Assembly: GCA_017619795.1 (NCBI GenBank)
Contig: JAFZRP010000058.1
Location: forward strand, 17,959 to 81,958
DNA length: 64,000 nucleotides
Source of the DNA: Treponema sp.
Lineage (GTDB): Bacteria > Spirochaetota > Spirochaetia > Treponematales > Treponemataceae
Direction of reading: 5' to 3'
Below are positions 1 to 9,116 of this stretch, in pieces. Position numbers and translations under genes: made by a program. The notes beneath the pieces were generated by a model. It was not told where the DNA came from and did not search any database. It saw nothing but the letters and a program-made list of their open reading frames with translations. How positions within the stretch are numbered: the first letter of the stretch is position 1; every line of letters starts with the position of its first letter.

Positions 1-1658
1 CTTCAATAAGCGCAATATTTTTCCTGCTGACGGTGATGCTTTGTGAGTACAAGGACGGGAAAAAGCTGGCGGTAAAGGAGAAGCTTTATAAAGGCTCGCT
101 TTTTGTAATTGCAATTCTTGTGCTTTTAAACGGACAAAAATATTACAAGCGTTTTGATTTTTCCAAAAACAAGCTTTATTCATTATCAACCTATACAGAA
201 CAGCTGCTTTCCAAAATTGATGAAAATATAAAGATTACTTACTGCAGGTCAACAGAGCTTTCCAGACTTTATCCGCAAGTTCGCGATGTTAACGATTTCT
301 TGAACGATTATTGCGCAAGGAATAAAAAACTTTCGCTCATTATAAGAGATCCTTCGGTTGATGAAGGAATTGCACAGAATCTTGATTCACTTGGAATTAC
401 AGGCCAGCAGCTTAAGACAACAAACAGAAACTCTACGGAATACATAAATGTTTATTCAGCAATTATTATTGAGGGAAAAGGGCAGACTGCTGCAATTCCT
501 TTTGTTCTTTCGGCAGAAACTCTAGAATATGACCTGGACAGTAAGCTAAAACAGCTTTTGACAGGTACCTTGCGTGTTGTAAATATTGTCTGCGGTAATG
601 AGCTTTCTTTTTACGATGATTACAGCTATGTTATGCCGTGGCTTAATTCTCAGGGCTTTGTCTGCAATGTTCTTTATGCTGCTGATGATGATTTTGTACA
701 GGAGCTTGAAGATACCTCAGGCGTACTTTTTGTGCTTGGTGACAGTCAGATAAACATTGACAGTGCAATTGCAATAGAAAACTATATTCTTTCAGAAAAA
801 GGAAACGCTTTTTTTGCTGTTAGTCCGTATAATGTAAGCATAGATACAGACTGGTCTATAAAGGCAAATAAACGGACAAATGTTGTAGAAATGCTTGAAA
901 ACTGGGGAGTTGTTTTCCTTCCTGAAATTGCGGCTGATATTTCGTGTTCAAGAATTACAATGTACAGCGGAGAAGAGGATAACAGCCTTTTACAAAGCAG
1001 TACATATACAAAAATCATAAATTATCCTTTGTGGATAAATATTATGCCGCAGGAAAAATGTAGCTCAGGAATGACTGTTTTCTGGGCAACTCCGCTTGAG
1101 CTTTCAGATAATGCTGTGCCATATCTTGTAACTTCACCATATGCTTATTCCTACGAAACAGACAGGAACAGTCCTGAAAGGCTTATAGAAACTAATCCAA
1201 TGCTGCTTGAAGAAGCAGATATTTCTGATAAAGAAAAAAAGCAGCTTGTCCTTTGCGCTGAAATCAGCGGTAGAATTACAGGCCTGTACAATCTGGCAGC
1301 CAGTGAAAACTCCCACATTATAGTTTTACCCGATCCATATTTTGTAAACACTCTTATGACAGGCTACAATGGCGGCGAATACGGTGACTACAGAAACTTC
1401 GGTTTTATGACAAATACTTTATTAAAGCTGAACAACGAAGAAGAGCTTGCCGAATTGCAGGGAAGAAGCTTAAAAGATAATTCCTTGTATAAAATAAATG
1501 ATTCAGAATCTTTTCTAAGGACAAGCCGTAGCTCACTTATTTTACTTTTCGCACTTATTCCGCTGCTTGTCCTTTGCTGCGGTGTCTTAATAAAGGTTCT
1601 CCGTCACTTAAGCTTAAAAAAGCTTTCTGCTGAAATTACAGCAAAGAAGGCCAGCTGA
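1..1658 (+). CDS. GldG-like auxiliary component of an ABC-type transport system, 5' partial
   Basis: The frame is open from base 3, so the gene enters from outside the window; the GTG at 33 is internal. The visible part begins with a hydrophobic stretch, then a second membrane helix (LFVIAILVLLNG) followed by KRFDFSKNKLYSLS, the usual N-terminus of GldG/ABC_transp_aux proteins. A long extracytoplasmic region follows, then a C-terminal helix (LILLFALIPLLVLCCGVLI) and a basic tail. The family is thought to work with an ABC-2 permease and ATPase at the membrane. The hydrophobic stretch before the usual GldG start suggests fusion to a GldF-like permease upstream, which I cannot see. The stop overlaps the next start by one base, so the two genes are probably co-translated. 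Confidence 0.75.
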   Translation, partial: SISAIFFLLTVMLCEYKDGKKLAVKEKLYKGSLFVIAILVLLNGQKYYKRFDFSKNKLYSLSTYTEQLLSKIDENIKITYCRSTELSRLYPQVRDVNDFLNDYCARNKKLSLIIRDPSVDEGIAQNLDSLGITGQQLKTTNRNSTEYINVYSAIIIEGKGQTAAIPFVLSAETLEYDLDSKLKQLLTGTLRVVNIVCGNELSFYDDYSYVMPWLNSQGFVCNVLYAADDDFVQELEDTSGVLFVLGDSQINIDSAIAIENYILSEKGNAFFAVSPYNVSIDTDWSIKANKRTNVVEMLENWGVVFLPEIAADISCSRITMYSGEEDNSLLQSSTYTKIINYPLWINIMPQEKCSSGMTVFWATPLELSDNAVPYLVTSPYAYSYETDRNSPERLIETNPMLLEEADISDKEKKQLVLCAEISGRITGLYNLAASENSHIIVLPDPYFVNTLMTGYNGGEYGDYRNFGFMTNTLLKLNNEEELAELQGRSLKDNSLYKINDSESFLRTSRSSLILLFALIPLLVLCCGVLIKVLRHLSLKKLSAEITAKKAS

Positions 1659-2560
1659 TGAAAAAACTCATTATCACTTCCTGCATAATTTTTGTTTTAC
1701 TCGTAACTTACGCTGCTTCTTTTTTTAAGACAACAGACAAGCGCAAAAAAATGAATACTGCACTTGTAAATACAAAATATTTACCTTCAATTACGGAAAT
1801 AGATCTTTCGCAAAATGGAGAAGAATTAAGGCTTATCAAACAAAATGAGATCTGGTTTTTAGATGCTGGTTCAGGAACAAATCCAGAGACAAACCTTGAA
1901 TTAATTCCAGTTGAACAAAAACGCGTTGATAATTTTTTACAGGAGCTTTCAAAAACAAGAACAGCCTATAAAATCTCAGATAAAATCGAGAAGAATAATG
2001 CTTACGGTCTAACAGACGGCTCTGAGCTTGTTTTAAGATATTATTATTCATCCTCAGAAAGCTATTATGAGCTTATTTTCGGTAATAATGACTTTTCTCA
2101 AACGTCCCGTTATTTTATGACAGGAAAAACTGCAGCAGTTTACGAAATTGATTCTTCACTTAATAATTATCTTTCCTTATCACTACAGCTCTGGTATGAC
2201 CCGTATATTATTTCAAAAGCGTTGCAGAAAAATCTTTCGTACAAGGATATTCAGCGCATAAAGGTTGATTATGAAGGAAAGCCTTCTGTAATTACAACAA
2301 AAGCTGACGGTTTTGTGGATAAGGTTTCAAAGCTTATAGATCTTCGTCATGGCGGTAAAACTGAATATAAAAGCATTGGTTCTCCAGAACTTACGCTTAC
2401 GCTTGAAAAGGGAGATAAAAGCGAAATCACTATCAGCATTTTTGCAACTGAAAATCAGTCGGAATATAACGTTGAAACAATTCATTCTGAAACTGGAATA
2501 AAGGTAAATACAAAAATCAGTCTCTGGACTTACAACAAAATCAAAGAGATAATGTTGTAA
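1658..2560 (+). CDS. DUF4340 domain-containing membrane-anchored protein
   Basis: A 300-residue protein with one N-terminal membrane helix (about residues 3-22), then a soluble extracytoplasmic part. The LPSITEIDLSQNGEELRLIK and DNFLQELSKTRTA segments, with beta-rich repeats after them, match the pattern of DUF4340 proteins, which typically sit directly downstream of GldG. Their biochemical role is unknown; they are presumed partners of the GldFG-type transporter. The start overlaps the previous stop by one base. The last 31 bases overlap the 3' end of the convergent protease gene. Confidence 0.7.
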   Translation: MKKLIITSCIIFVLLVTYAASFFKTTDKRKKMNTALVNTKYLPSITEIDLSQNGEELRLIKQNEIWFLDAGSGTNPETNLELIPVEQKRVDNFLQELSKTRTAYKISDKIEKNNAYGLTDGSELVLRYYYSSSESYYELIFGNNDFSQTSRYFMTGKTAAVYEIDSSLNNYLSLSLQLWYDPYIISKALQKNLSYKDIQRIKVDYEGKPSVITTKADGFVDKVSKLIDLRHGGKTEYKSIGSPELTLTLEKGDKSEITISIFATENQSEYNVETIHSETGIKVNTKISLWTYNKIKEIML

Positions 2561-3201
2561 ATAAAATGAGCTGCCCAGCAGGCAACAATATCCTCACGTT
2601 TTCTGTAAAAAAGCCTTAAAATAATATGAGCCACAGCTGCATTTATTACAGATAAAACTCCAAGATAAAGATGTGCAAACGAGAAGGCGAGTAATGCAAT
2701 AATTTCTGCAATAACTATGGTTGCAATACGTAATTTTTCGTTTTCCTGTACTTTTTTAATTTTTCCTAAAAGTGAAATCGCCGCATTTGGAAAATATGCC
2801 CTGTAAATGACTTCTTCGTAAAAAGAAGCAAACAGAAAATTAAAGATAATGAATAACCATTCTACAAAAGTCTGTGGCTTTACAATTTCAGCGGCAAGCT
2901 CTTCTGAATTATTTTGAACAAAAAAAGAAACTGCTTTCATTATCAGAGAGTTTAAAAATAAGAGACAAAAGCAGAAAACAAATACAAATAAAGTGTGAAT
3001 ATTAACTGAAAAGCGCTTTTTCAATATCACAAAATAGAATATTAGTGTAAAAACGAACAGACTAAGCGATTTCCAGGGAAAAACAGGCTGTGTGAATATA
3101 AAAACGTCCTGAGAGGGCGAAATAAAGCATGGAGGAAGCACACAAAACGCTAAAATTAACGAAAAAATCAATATTTCATATAGAAAAGAATGTAATTTCA
3201 T
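2530..3201 (-). CDS. CPBP-family intramembrane metalloprotease
   Basis: A 223-residue, strongly hydrophobic protein with about six membrane segments. It carries the motifs of the CAAX-protease/bacteriocin-processing (CPBP, Rce1/Abi) family: EEVIYR at residues 129-134 (paired glutamates and arginine), FAHLYLG with His176, and HFIYN with His211 and Asn215. These would form the metal site inside the membrane. The substrate cannot be told: CPBP proteins process prenylated proteins or peptides, or act as scaffolds. It is convergent with the DUF4340 gene and overlaps its end by 31 bases; it is divergent from the PilZ gene. Confidence 0.8.
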   Translation of the reverse strand: MKLHSFLYEILIFSLILAFCVLPPCFISPSQDVFIFTQPVFPWKSLSLFVFTLIFYFVILKKRFSVNIHTLFVFVFCFCLLFLNSLIMKAVSFFVQNNSEELAAEIVKPQTFVEWLFIIFNFLFASFYEEVIYRAYFPNAAISLLGKIKKVQENEKLRIATIVIAEIIALLAFSFAHLYLGVLSVINAAVAHIILRLFYRKREDIVACWAAHFIYNIISLILL

Positions 3202-3280
3202 TAGAATTATGATATTATATTATAGTGAATAAGTGAACATCTAAAAGCTTTTGTTTTTAGATATTTAAAAAGAGGGTATT

Positions 3281-4606
3281 GTGTACATTCTTGTTGGAAT
3301 TGTTGTAGCTATAGCTGTTCTCGCTATTCTTGCTGGAATCTATTCTGTTTCAAAGCAGAAGATTGATTTTTATATTACCGGCTTAGATTCAAAGTTCAGC
3401 TATTCTGATTTAAACTTATTATGGAAAGTATCTCAAATCTGCGAGCTTGAACAGCCTACAGCTCTTTTCTGGTCAATGCAGGCGCTTACTAAATGTATGG
3501 CGCACATTACGTCTCAGGCTGCTAAAAGTGGTGCTGATAATGATCCAAAAACACAGGCACTTATTACTAAACTTTTTGATTATAGAACTAAGCTTCAGAA
3601 TGAAACCGACGATAAAAAAGGTCTTGAATCAACCTTATATCTTGATAAGGGACAGAGATTAAGAATTATTCTTCCTGGAGAAGGTGTTTTTACTTCTCAG
3701 ATTATGAATAACGGCAAGGAAATTATAATTTCGGTTCCACGAAAAAATAATATGATTCCTATTACTGCGGAACAGTGGGTTGGAAAGGTAATCAGTGTTT
3801 ATTTGTGGCGAAAGGGTGATGCACGCTATGTTTTCGATACACGAGTTGTAAATCATGGACTTTTCCTTGGTGAATCCTCAATTTCCATTCAGCATTCAAA
3901 TAATCTTATGCGTACACAAAAGCGAAAATCTGTACGTGCTAAATGCCAGATTCAGGCCAGCCTTTATGTTGTTACCGCAAATACTGCAAATAACAGCTCT
4001 GTAGAAACACAGGAAGGTTACAAATGTATTATCGAAGACATTTCTGAATCGGGAGCTCTTGTTCACATTGCGGGAAAAGGACAGCCGAACATTCAGATTA
4101 AGCTTCAGTTCAATATCCAGAATAAGCTTGTAATCATGCTTGGTATTATTAGAACTGTAGAATATAACAGCGAATTAAATGAATCTCTTTTACATTTTGA
4201 ATGCCTTAAAATTGAACCGGCTATGAAAAATGAGATTCTTGGCTTTGTTTATAATACGCTTCCTTCTGAAGAGCGTGAGGTTTACGAAGCTTTAAGCATG
4301 ACTGACGAAGATAAAGGTGATGAAGCTTATCAAGAAGCTGAAGATTTGATGAATCAGATTGATGCAGAAGCAAATAAAAAAACAAATGCTGATGTTACAA
4401 TAAAGACTAAAGCTACAACTTCTGCTTCAGCTGCAAATGATGAACCAGCTCCGGATGAGCTGCCGGTTGTAATAAAAGGCAGTAAGACAGGGAACAGTGA
4501 TTCTTTAGATTCAGCTTCTCCAGATGCTTCAAGTACTGTACAAAATATGCATCAGGTAACCTTTAATCAGAGAACTACTCTTGATGATTTTGATGATAAT
4601 AAATAG
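3281..4606 (+). CDS. Membrane-anchored PilZ-domain protein (probable c-di-GMP receptor)
   Basis: Begins with GTG, preceded by AGAGGG a few bases upstream. One N-terminal membrane helix (about residues 2-22) is followed by a cytoplasmic region. A PilZ domain lies at about residues 210-325: a basic RxxxR-type segment (RTQKRKSVRAKC, about 209-220) and EDISESGA (about 251-258), matching the D/NxSxxG second motif, together the known c-di-GMP-binding signature. The last 100 residues are acidic, Ala/Ser-rich and low in complexity. Treponemes use PilZ proteins in motility and virulence; the target of this one is unknown. Confidence 0.8.
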   Translation: MYILVGIVVAIAVLAILAGIYSVSKQKIDFYITGLDSKFSYSDLNLLWKVSQICELEQPTALFWSMQALTKCMAHITSQAAKSGADNDPKTQALITKLFDYRTKLQNETDDKKGLESTLYLDKGQRLRIILPGEGVFTSQIMNNGKEIIISVPRKNNMIPITAEQWVGKVISVYLWRKGDARYVFDTRVVNHGLFLGESSISIQHSNNLMRTQKRKSVRAKCQIQASLYVVTANTANNSSVETQEGYKCIIEDISESGALVHIAGKGQPNIQIKLQFNIQNKLVIMLGIIRTVEYNSELNESLLHFECLKIEPAMKNEILGFVYNTLPSEEREVYEALSMTDEDKGDEAYQEAEDLMNQIDAEANKKTNADVTIKTKATTSASAANDEPAPDELPVVIKGSKTGNSDSLDSASPDASSTVQNMHQVTFNQRTTLDDFDDNK

Positions 4607-4618
4607 CAGGTAATTAAA

Positions 4619-5785
4619 ATGAAAAAGCTTTTATTGTGTTTGTTCTTTACATTGAGTTTATCTCCAATTTTTTCACAGAGCTTGCAGAAAAAATTTATTA
4701 AGGGAAATATTACAGACAAAACTATTGCTGTAAGGGAAGCTTCCGGTTCTGAGGCTATCTGGCTTACAACTCAGTCTATAGGTTTTATTTTAAGTAATAA
4801 GGACTATCTTGTTTCAGACAGGGATTTTGACGGCTTTGCGCTTGCTACAATCCTTTCAATAAACAACGAATTCATAAATTCTAAATTTGATAATGAAAGA
4901 CTAGATCTTTTGAATCAGCTTATAGAAATCTTCAACATTTTTAGTGAAAGCAGCACTGTACAGATTGCAGTTCTTTCTAAGGTTGAACAGTTAAACAGTT
5001 ATATTTCTACTGCCAGCTTTACTTCTTTGCTGAACAAATATGTGCAGGAAACAAATATTCAGAATGTAAATCCGGAAACCTTCAGGGCAATTATTGGAAC
5101 ACTTGGTGTAATTGGAAACAATGTTTCTTTTACAATTCTTTACAACAAGCTCAACGACAAAAGATATAATAACTACAGGAACGATCTTGAAAAAGCAATT
5201 ATAGACTTGTCTCCAATTGCCATGAACGAAGTCCTTCAGATTGTACATTCCAAAGATATTTACCAGATTAATCAGATTTTCACATTAATTCAAAAAAATA
5301 CAAAAAATTCTCAAAAATTTTTGTCTGAGATTGCAGAAAATGTATTAAATGAAACTATATTATTAATACGCAATTCTTCAGATAAAAATTCTGTTGTTGA
5401 TCTTCAGATTTATTCCCTCAGGATTTTGAGCGAGAATAAATGGACAAGAGCATCTGCAAGCGTAATTTCATTTTTTGATTCTGCAAAATATGAGTACGCT
5501 GAAAAGATTTTGAATGAAAGCCAGTTTGTAACGGTTATCAATTCTTTAATCAGCATAGCTCCTGTCGATGCTGTAAATCCACTGATTCAGTATCTTGGAG
5601 AATTGAATGGTCAGGTAGAGAGAGACGGTACTGTTTCTCAGGAAGTTGCACTGGCCGTAATCAATACTTTAGGTGCTATCGGGGATAAGTCAGCATTTGA
5701 TTCGCTTCTTTCTGTTACTTATCTTAATTATTCAGAACAGGTTCTGTCTGCTGCCCGAAAAGCACTGGCAGGACTTAAATGGTAA
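4619..5785 (+). CDS. Exported HEAT-repeat-like protein
   Basis: A 388-residue protein starting 12 bases after the PilZ gene. It has a cleavable-looking signal peptide (MKKLLLCLFFTLSLSPIFSQ) and no lipobox cysteine. The mature part is a run of helical pairs; the C-terminal third (DAVNPLIQYLGELN, VALAVINTLGAIGDKSAFD) has the clearest HEAT/PBS-lyase-like pattern. Such solenoids usually mediate protein contacts in the periplasm. I do not recognise a named family. Its last bases (ATGGTAA) contain the start of the ComEC gene, which suggests translational coupling. Confidence 0.6.
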   Translation: MKKLLLCLFFTLSLSPIFSQSLQKKFIKGNITDKTIAVREASGSEAIWLTTQSIGFILSNKDYLVSDRDFDGFALATILSINNEFINSKFDNERLDLLNQLIEIFNIFSESSTVQIAVLSKVEQLNSYISTASFTSLLNKYVQETNIQNVNPETFRAIIGTLGVIGNNVSFTILYNKLNDKRYNNYRNDLEKAIIDLSPIAMNEVLQIVHSKDIYQINQIFTLIQKNTKNSQKFLSEIAENVLNETILLIRNSSDKNSVVDLQIYSLRILSENKWTRASASVISFFDSAKYEYAEKILNESQFVTVINSLISIAPVDAVNPLIQYLGELNGQVERDGTVSQEVALAVINTLGAIGDKSAFDSLLSVTYLNYSEQVLSAARKALAGLKW

Positions 5786-7041
5786 AAGAAAGATTTTGTA
5801 ATCCGGTCTTTATTGCTGTTTTTATTTTAATCATTTTACTCTATAGCAAAGCTGTAAAAATCAAAGATAGATATCCATATTGTTCAATTATTCCTCAAAA
5901 AGATGTTGTTTATTTGAAAGGAAAGCTTTTATCAACTCCTGTAAAAAGCTCAAGCGGAAAAACTTATTCTGCCGTACTTTCATTACATTCTGTCGGCAAA
6001 GAACTTCATACAGGCACTTCATCATCATCTCTCATGCAATCTGAAGGAAGCGGCAAAATAAATATTTTAATTCCAGCCGAAATGGTAGAAGCATTTTATC
6101 CGGGAAAGTTATTTTCTCCTGCCAAAAGGAAAGGTGCTTTTTTATGGGAAGCAGGCGGTGTTTATACAGTAAAAGGCAAAGCTGTTTCGAATCAGTTTTT
6201 AGTGAATGAATGTAAAAATGCTTATTTTCCTGAAAATGCTTACGGAAAAATAGATTTTTTCCGAGCCTTATGCAGACTTCAATTCAAAAGACTTATGTAT
6301 TCCTGGGGAAATGGAGGAGGGCTATTACTTGCTTTATTATCAGGCTCAAAGGAATATACAGAACCATCAGTAACAGAAGCGTTTAAGAAATCAGGACTTT
6401 CTCATATTCTGGCACTTTCTGGAATGCATCTTTCAATGTTTTCAGGTATTGCAATGTTTATTGGTAAAAAGATAAAAAGAAAAAAGCTTTCGTTTATAAT
6501 CCGTACAGTAGCAGTAATTTTATTCGTCTGGTTTGCAGGCTTTTCACCATCACTTTTAAGAGCCTTTATCTGCAACTTTCTGCTTATTCTTTCTTCATTA
6601 TCAGACAACGAAAATCCGGACATGCTTTCGATTCTTTGCTTCAGCTTTTTGCTGCAAACTATAATAACGCCTGACAGTCTTTTTAATATAGGTTTTATTC
6701 TTTCGTATACGGCGCTTGCAGGAATCCTTATTTTCAACAGGCTATTTACAAGAATATATGTACGCTTTTTACCGTCTTATTTTACAATGTCACTATCATC
6801 TTCAACTGCAGCACAGATTTTTACGGCTCCAATATCCTTAAAAGTGTTTGGTAGCTTCTATCCGATAGGAATAATTGCAACATCCATAATTTCACCGTTA
6901 ATAACCTTTTTTATATATTCAGGGCTTGCTTTAATAATCTTAAGCCTTGTATTTCCTTTTATTTCTACAGCTAGTGGATTTTTTGTAAATATACAGTATA
7001 ATGTCATAAAATTATTAGTGGGATTTTTTGCAAAATTATAA
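5779..7041 (+). CDS. ComEC/Rec2-type DNA-uptake channel protein, short form
   Basis: A 420-residue polytopic membrane protein. A hydrophobic N-terminus leads to an OB-like beta-rich part (about residues 25-140). The ComEC 'competence' domain follows, with the characteristic SGLSHILALSGMHLSMFSG (about 205-223) and six or more membrane helices. ComEC carries single-stranded DNA across the inner membrane in natural competence. Typical ComEC proteins exceed 700 residues and end in a metallo-beta-lactamase domain; this one stops right after the membrane domain. The start overlaps the HEAT gene by 7 bases, and the stop lies one base before the rsmA ATG. Confidence 0.8.
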   Translation: MVKERFCNPVFIAVFILIILLYSKAVKIKDRYPYCSIIPQKDVVYLKGKLLSTPVKSSSGKTYSAVLSLHSVGKELHTGTSSSSLMQSEGSGKINILIPAEMVEAFYPGKLFSPAKRKGAFLWEAGGVYTVKGKAVSNQFLVNECKNAYFPENAYGKIDFFRALCRLQFKRLMYSWGNGGGLLLALLSGSKEYTEPSVTEAFKKSGLSHILALSGMHLSMFSGIAMFIGKKIKRKKLSFIIRTVAVILFVWFAGFSPSLLRAFICNFLLILSSLSDNENPDMLSILCFSFLLQTIITPDSLFNIGFILSYTALAGILIFNRLFTRIYVRFLPSYFTMSLSSSTAAQIFTAPISLKVFGSFYPIGIIATSIISPLITFFIYSGLALIILSLVFPFISTASGFFVNIQYNVIKLLVGFFAKL

Positions 7042-7042
7042 T

Positions 7043-7915
7043 ATGTTAAAGCATCCAGATTACAATTCACCGGCGGAATTAAAGCAGGTTCTCGATATAA
7101 ACGGTTTTTCCATGCAGAAAAAGTTCGGACAGAACTTTCTTATAAATGCAGATGCAAGAAAAAGACTTGTAGACAGCCTTGACGTTGAAGATAATATGCC
7201 TGTATGGGAAATTGGACCAGGGCTTGGTGCAATGACAAACGAACTGCTTGAAAGAAACGTTAATCTAACTGTATTTGAAATAGACAGAGGCTTTGTTTCG
7301 CTTATAAGTCAGTTTTTTGAAGCTTATTCCCAGAAAGGTTCATTTGAAATTGTTGAAGGCGATGTTTTGAAAAACTGGAAAAAGCAGTATGAAAAGGCAG
7401 GTGTGCCACAGAGACTTTTTGGAAACCTCCCTTATAATATTGCCGCTGCCATAATTGCAGATACAATTGAAAACGACGTGCGCTTTGAGAAATGTGTGTT
7501 CACGGTACAGAAAGAGGTTGCGATGAGGATGACGGCACTTCCTGGCAGCGAAGATTATTCTTCTTTTTCCGTTTTATGCCAATGGGCGTATAAAACCTCT
7601 TCGATAATGGATCTTGCAGGCGGTAATTTCTGGCCAAAACCAAATGTAGATTCACGTTCTGTTGTAATGACAAAAAATCCTGATTATCCGGGCTGTAAGT
7701 CGCCGCAGGAGTTTATAAAAATGCAGAGAGCCTTGTTCAGTTCAAGAAGAAAAACTGTAAGAAACAATCTTTGTGGTTATCTGCATAACAACGATAAGGC
7801 AATTGAATATCTGGATAAGGCTGGAATTGATAAGATGAAGAGGGCCGAAGTGCTTTCAATTCCAGAAATGCTCCGACTTTCCGATGTAATTTATGAAGGT
7901 AAAAAATGTCAATAA
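7043..7915 (+). CDS. rsmA: 16S rRNA (A1518/A1519) dimethyltransferase RsmA/KsgA
   Basis: This SAM-dependent enzyme dimethylates two adjacent adenosines in the 3' hairpin of 16S rRNA during small-subunit maturation. Visible motifs are KKFGQNFL (about residues 26-33), the SAM loop EIGPGLGAMT (about 55-64), an acidic motif II (FEID) and the catalytic NLPYNIA (about 127-133). The C-terminal SSRRKTVRNNL segment is also typical. A TTG 15 bases upstream is in frame, but I chose the ATG at 7043, which directly follows the ComEC stop and gives the usual N-terminus. The 3' end overlaps the next gene by 10 bases. Confidence 0.93.
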   Translation: MLKHPDYNSPAELKQVLDINGFSMQKKFGQNFLINADARKRLVDSLDVEDNMPVWEIGPGLGAMTNELLERNVNLTVFEIDRGFVSLISQFFEAYSQKGSFEIVEGDVLKNWKKQYEKAGVPQRLFGNLPYNIAAAIIADTIENDVRFEKCVFTVQKEVAMRMTALPGSEDYSSFSVLCQWAYKTSSIMDLAGGNFWPKPNVDSRSVVMTKNPDYPGCKSPQEFIKMQRALFSSRRKTVRNNLCGYLHNNDKAIEYLDKAGIDKMKRAEVLSIPEMLRLSDVIYEGKKCQ

Positions 7916-8622
7916 AAGAAAATCTTGCTGAAATCAAAGATAAAATCTCAAAGGCAGAAGCAAAAGCCGGAAGAACTCCTGATTCTGTAAAACTGATGGC
8001 TGTAAGCAAGTTTCATACACTTGAAGAAGTGCAGGAAGCGGTAAATTGCGGACAGTTGTTATTTGGAGAAAATCGGATCCAAGAGGCAGAGAAAAAGTTT
8101 TCGGCCTTATATGAGCAGAATCCTGACAAAAATATTGAACTTCATATTATCGGACAGCTGCAGACAAACAAAGTAAAGAGTGCAGTAAAGATTGCAAGCT
8201 GTATTGAATCTGTTGACAGATATTCTTTGCTTGAAGAAATAGAAAAACAGTGTAGTAAAATAGACAAGGTAATAAATATTCTATTTGAAATTCACACAGG
8301 AGAAGAATCAAAATCTGGTTTTACCTCTGAAGAAGAGCTTATAAAAGCATTATCAGCATGCGAAACTGGAATTTTCCCACATATTTGCCCTAAAGGCTTT
8401 ATGACAATGGCACCTTTTACCGAAGATGAAAAACTCATCCGCAAATCCTTCACAACCTTACGTGAGCTTGCCACAAAGCTTCAAAAGCAGTTTAATAAAC
8501 TAGATTTATCAGAGCTTTCAATGGGAATGTCTGGCGATTTTGTACTTGCAATAGACGAAGGTTCAACCTTAGTAAGAATAGGAACTTCAATTTTTGGACA
8601 GAGAGATTATACGAATAAATGA
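7906..8622 (+). CDS. YggS/PLPBP-family pyridoxal-phosphate homeostasis protein
   Basis: A 238-residue single-domain PLP protein of the alanine-racemase-fold type III group. The PLP lysine is in LMAVSKF (Lys35). FGENRIQEA, HIIGQLQTNKVK, GFMTMAP and SMGMSGDF all match the YggS/ProSC family. The family binds PLP without known catalysis and keeps B6 vitamers and amino-acid pools in balance. The start lies inside the end of rsmA, and the stop overlaps the next start (ATGA), so it belongs to the same tight operon. Confidence 0.93.
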   Translation: MSIKENLAEIKDKISKAEAKAGRTPDSVKLMAVSKFHTLEEVQEAVNCGQLLFGENRIQEAEKKFSALYEQNPDKNIELHIIGQLQTNKVKSAVKIASCIESVDRYSLLEEIEKQCSKIDKVINILFEIHTGEESKSGFTSEEELIKALSACETGIFPHICPKGFMTMAPFTEDEKLIRKSFTTLRELATKLQKQFNKLDLSELSMGMSGDFVLAIDEGSTLVRIGTSIFGQRDYTNK

Positions 8623-9116
8623 GAACTAAAACTATAGCCTATATTTTATTATTTTCTCTTTTTATGAATCTTTCGTTCAGTGCTTTTGGTGAAGAAGCCA
8701 ATGGAAAAACAGACAAAACTGACGAAGTTCCACAAGGCATTCAGGATTTCAGAAGATTTGAAGTTATTTCGCTTGGTGCAATGCCGTTTGTTACCCTCGA
8801 TGTTACGCTTGGCTATTCTATCATTGACTATGCTAACCAGAAAGCAAAAGGTAAGCAGAATGTTGAGTTTCCAAATCCTTTTAAGGCATCTGCAAACGGT
8901 GGCTATAATGATGATGAAATTAAAGGAATCATTTTAACTTCACTTGGAGTCTCTCTTGCTATTGGAATTACCGATTTAGTTGTAAGAATCATAAAAAGAA
9001 ACAGAGTACAGGTAAAAAAGAATAAAAGTAAGCTTAATATTCTGAATATCGAAGATGATCCTGACGCAATCAAAATTGAAGTCGACAAAGAAAATGATAC
9101 AGAGGAAAACCAATAA
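8619..9116 (+). CDS. Exported protein of unknown function with internal membrane segment
   Basis: A 165-residue protein with a signal peptide (MRTKTIAYILLFSLFMNLSFSAFG) and a hydrophobic helix near residues 105-127 (IILTSLGVSLAIGITDLVVRII). A basic patch and an acidic C-terminal tail follow. The middle contains FEVISLGAMPFVTLDVTLGY. I do not recognise a characterised family; it looks like a spirochaete-specific envelope protein. It overlaps yggS by four bases (ATGA) and the pseudouridine synthase by one (TAATG), so its translation is coupled to theirs. Confidence 0.6.
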   Translation: MRTKTIAYILLFSLFMNLSFSAFGEEANGKTDKTDEVPQGIQDFRRFEVISLGAMPFVTLDVTLGYSIIDYANQKAKGKQNVEFPNPFKASANGGYNDDEIKGIILTSLGVSLAIGITDLVVRIIKRNRVQVKKNKSKLNILNIEDDPDAIKIEVDKENDTEENQ

